22,749 nucleotides of DNA, from positions 1 to 22,749 of the forward strand of contig CALATN010000193.1 of the NCBI GenBank assembly GCA_937891895.1, written 5' to 3'. A program made the position numbers and the translations under genes. This DNA comes from an uncultured Clostridia bacterium. GTDB taxonomy: Bacteria > Bacillota > Clostridia > Oscillospirales > Ruminococcaceae. The notes beneath the pieces are model-generated. The model ran no database searches, was not told the DNA's origin, and saw only the letters and a program-made list of their open reading frames with translations. This document shows positions 22,335 through 22,749 of the stretch, piece by piece (the stretch's first letter is position 1; every line of letters begins with the position of its first letter).

Positions 22335-22749
22335 CCAAAGGGGCGGTGCTCCCTTTGGCAGGGTTCTTAGGGACGGAGTCCCTGAGTCGCCGCTCGCAAG
22401 CGGCGAAATACCCTTGCCTTCCCAAACAGGGAAAGAGGTGAGGAAACCGATAGGTTTCCGAGGAGAAGCGGACACGACCGCTTCTCCTTGTATGGCTTAC
22501 GGAAAGTTGTACGTTCAAAACGTTCCAGTGGAACGTTTTGAACGTACTTTATCTTTATAGCCATACAAAAGCAGTAGCTTCGCTACTGTTAAGGACGCCC
22601 TCTCTTACAGGGCGTCCCTCTTTCGCAACACAGTTGCGAAATTCACCCTTGCGGAGCGCTTCTCAGGCGGCGCTGCGGCGCCAAGTAGGATTTCGCCGCT
22701 TGCGAGCGGCGCCTCAGGGGCTTTGCCCCCAAGACCCCCACCAAAGGGG
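22335..22749. repeat. Hairpin-array element with inverted arms, open at the window end
   Basis: No gene is visible. At least thirteen short hairpins follow each other, including 22335-22358 (CCAAAGGG/CCCTTTGG), 22369-22384, 22388-22405 (CGCCGCT/AGCGGCG), 22442-22459 (GGAAACC/GGTTTCC), 22462-22487 (GGAGAAGCGG/CCGCTTCTCC), 22488-22568 (nested), 22572-22588 (CAGTAGC/GCTACTG), 22593-22617 (GGACGCCCT/AGGGCGTCC), 22621-22641 (TTTCGCAAC/GTTGCGAAA), 22669-22682, 22694-22711 and 22717-22729. The ends 22351-22409 and 22690-22748 are inverted copies (50 of 59 matching, no gaps). It may be a MITE-like element or a structured RNA. Confidence 0.7.
22488..22568. repeat. Nested central palindrome of the hairpin array
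   Basis: A perfect 39-base palindrome lies at 22509-22547: the 19-base arm GTACGTTCAAAACGTTCCA, a single G, and its reverse complement. It is enclosed by an outer stem TTGTATGGCT (22488-22497) / AGCCATACAA (22559-22568). It sits near the midpoint between the inverted arms of the surrounding element. Confidence 0.85.

Noticed and set aside
22294..22564. Frames of 65-95 residues on both strands (ending ERFERTLSL, or starting MAIKIKYVQNVP)
   Set aside because: They are products of the hairpin array and its central palindrome, with no ribosome binding site and no protein-like composition.
22335..22749. CRISPR array
   Set aside because: The hairpins differ in sequence and spacing; there is no repeated unit with uniform spacers and no cas gene.

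Overview
The window looks like a piece of a low-to-mid GC Gram-positive gut or rumen anaerobe, most likely a Ruminococcus-like member of the Oscillospiraceae. The reasons are the strong AGGAGG-type ribosome binding sites, the sigma-A promoters with 17-base spacers, the plant-polysaccharide and sugar enzymes (GH13, GH51, GalT class II), a secreted beta-rich protein of the kind seen in ruminococci, and a sortase-like C-terminus. Genus is inferred from protein style; no rRNA or other marker gene is present.

Layout. 1-600: AT-rich DNA with a GGGACAATTG-type palindrome, one orphan small ORF with its own terminator, a pair of 21-base-spaced direct repeats and a bidirectional terminator. 586-2208 (minus): a secreted BamE/SmpA-like protein with a sortase-like tail, and an AraC regulator divergent from 2340-3890 (plus), a GH13 alpha-glucosidase/amylase. 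4044-5930 (plus): a soluble LacI-type sugar sensor fused to a GGDEF domain. 5971-6273 (minus): a DUF1294 membrane protein, divergent from galT (6581-8086, GTG start), which is followed by a MATE exporter and an amidohydrolase in one direction. 10412-12717 (minus): a small membrane protein, then a GH51 arabinofuranosidase translationally coupled to a DUF6171 protein. 12859-15938 (minus): a secreted two-module protein with a perfect operator-like palindrome at its transcription start, and a PutP sodium/solute symporter. 16066-21644 (minus): a compact operon deoC - membrane MutS-like ATPase - two mosaic paralogs - deoB. 21743-22216 (minus): a cyclophilin. 22335-22749: a gene-free stretch made almost wholly of consecutive hairpins, with 59-base inverted arms and a 39-base central palindrome, running off the window end.

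How it fits together. Several genes handle sugars: GH13 releases glucose from alpha-glucans, GH51 releases arabinose, GalT feeds galactose into UDP-sugar metabolism, DeoB and DeoC recycle nucleoside pentoses, and the LacI-GGDEF protein may link an intracellular sugar signal to cyclic-di-GMP. The parts least explained by known biology are the interior of the deo operon (membrane MutS-like ATPase plus two paralogs that share a nearly identical 3' module but have divergent 5' modules) and the terminal hairpin array.
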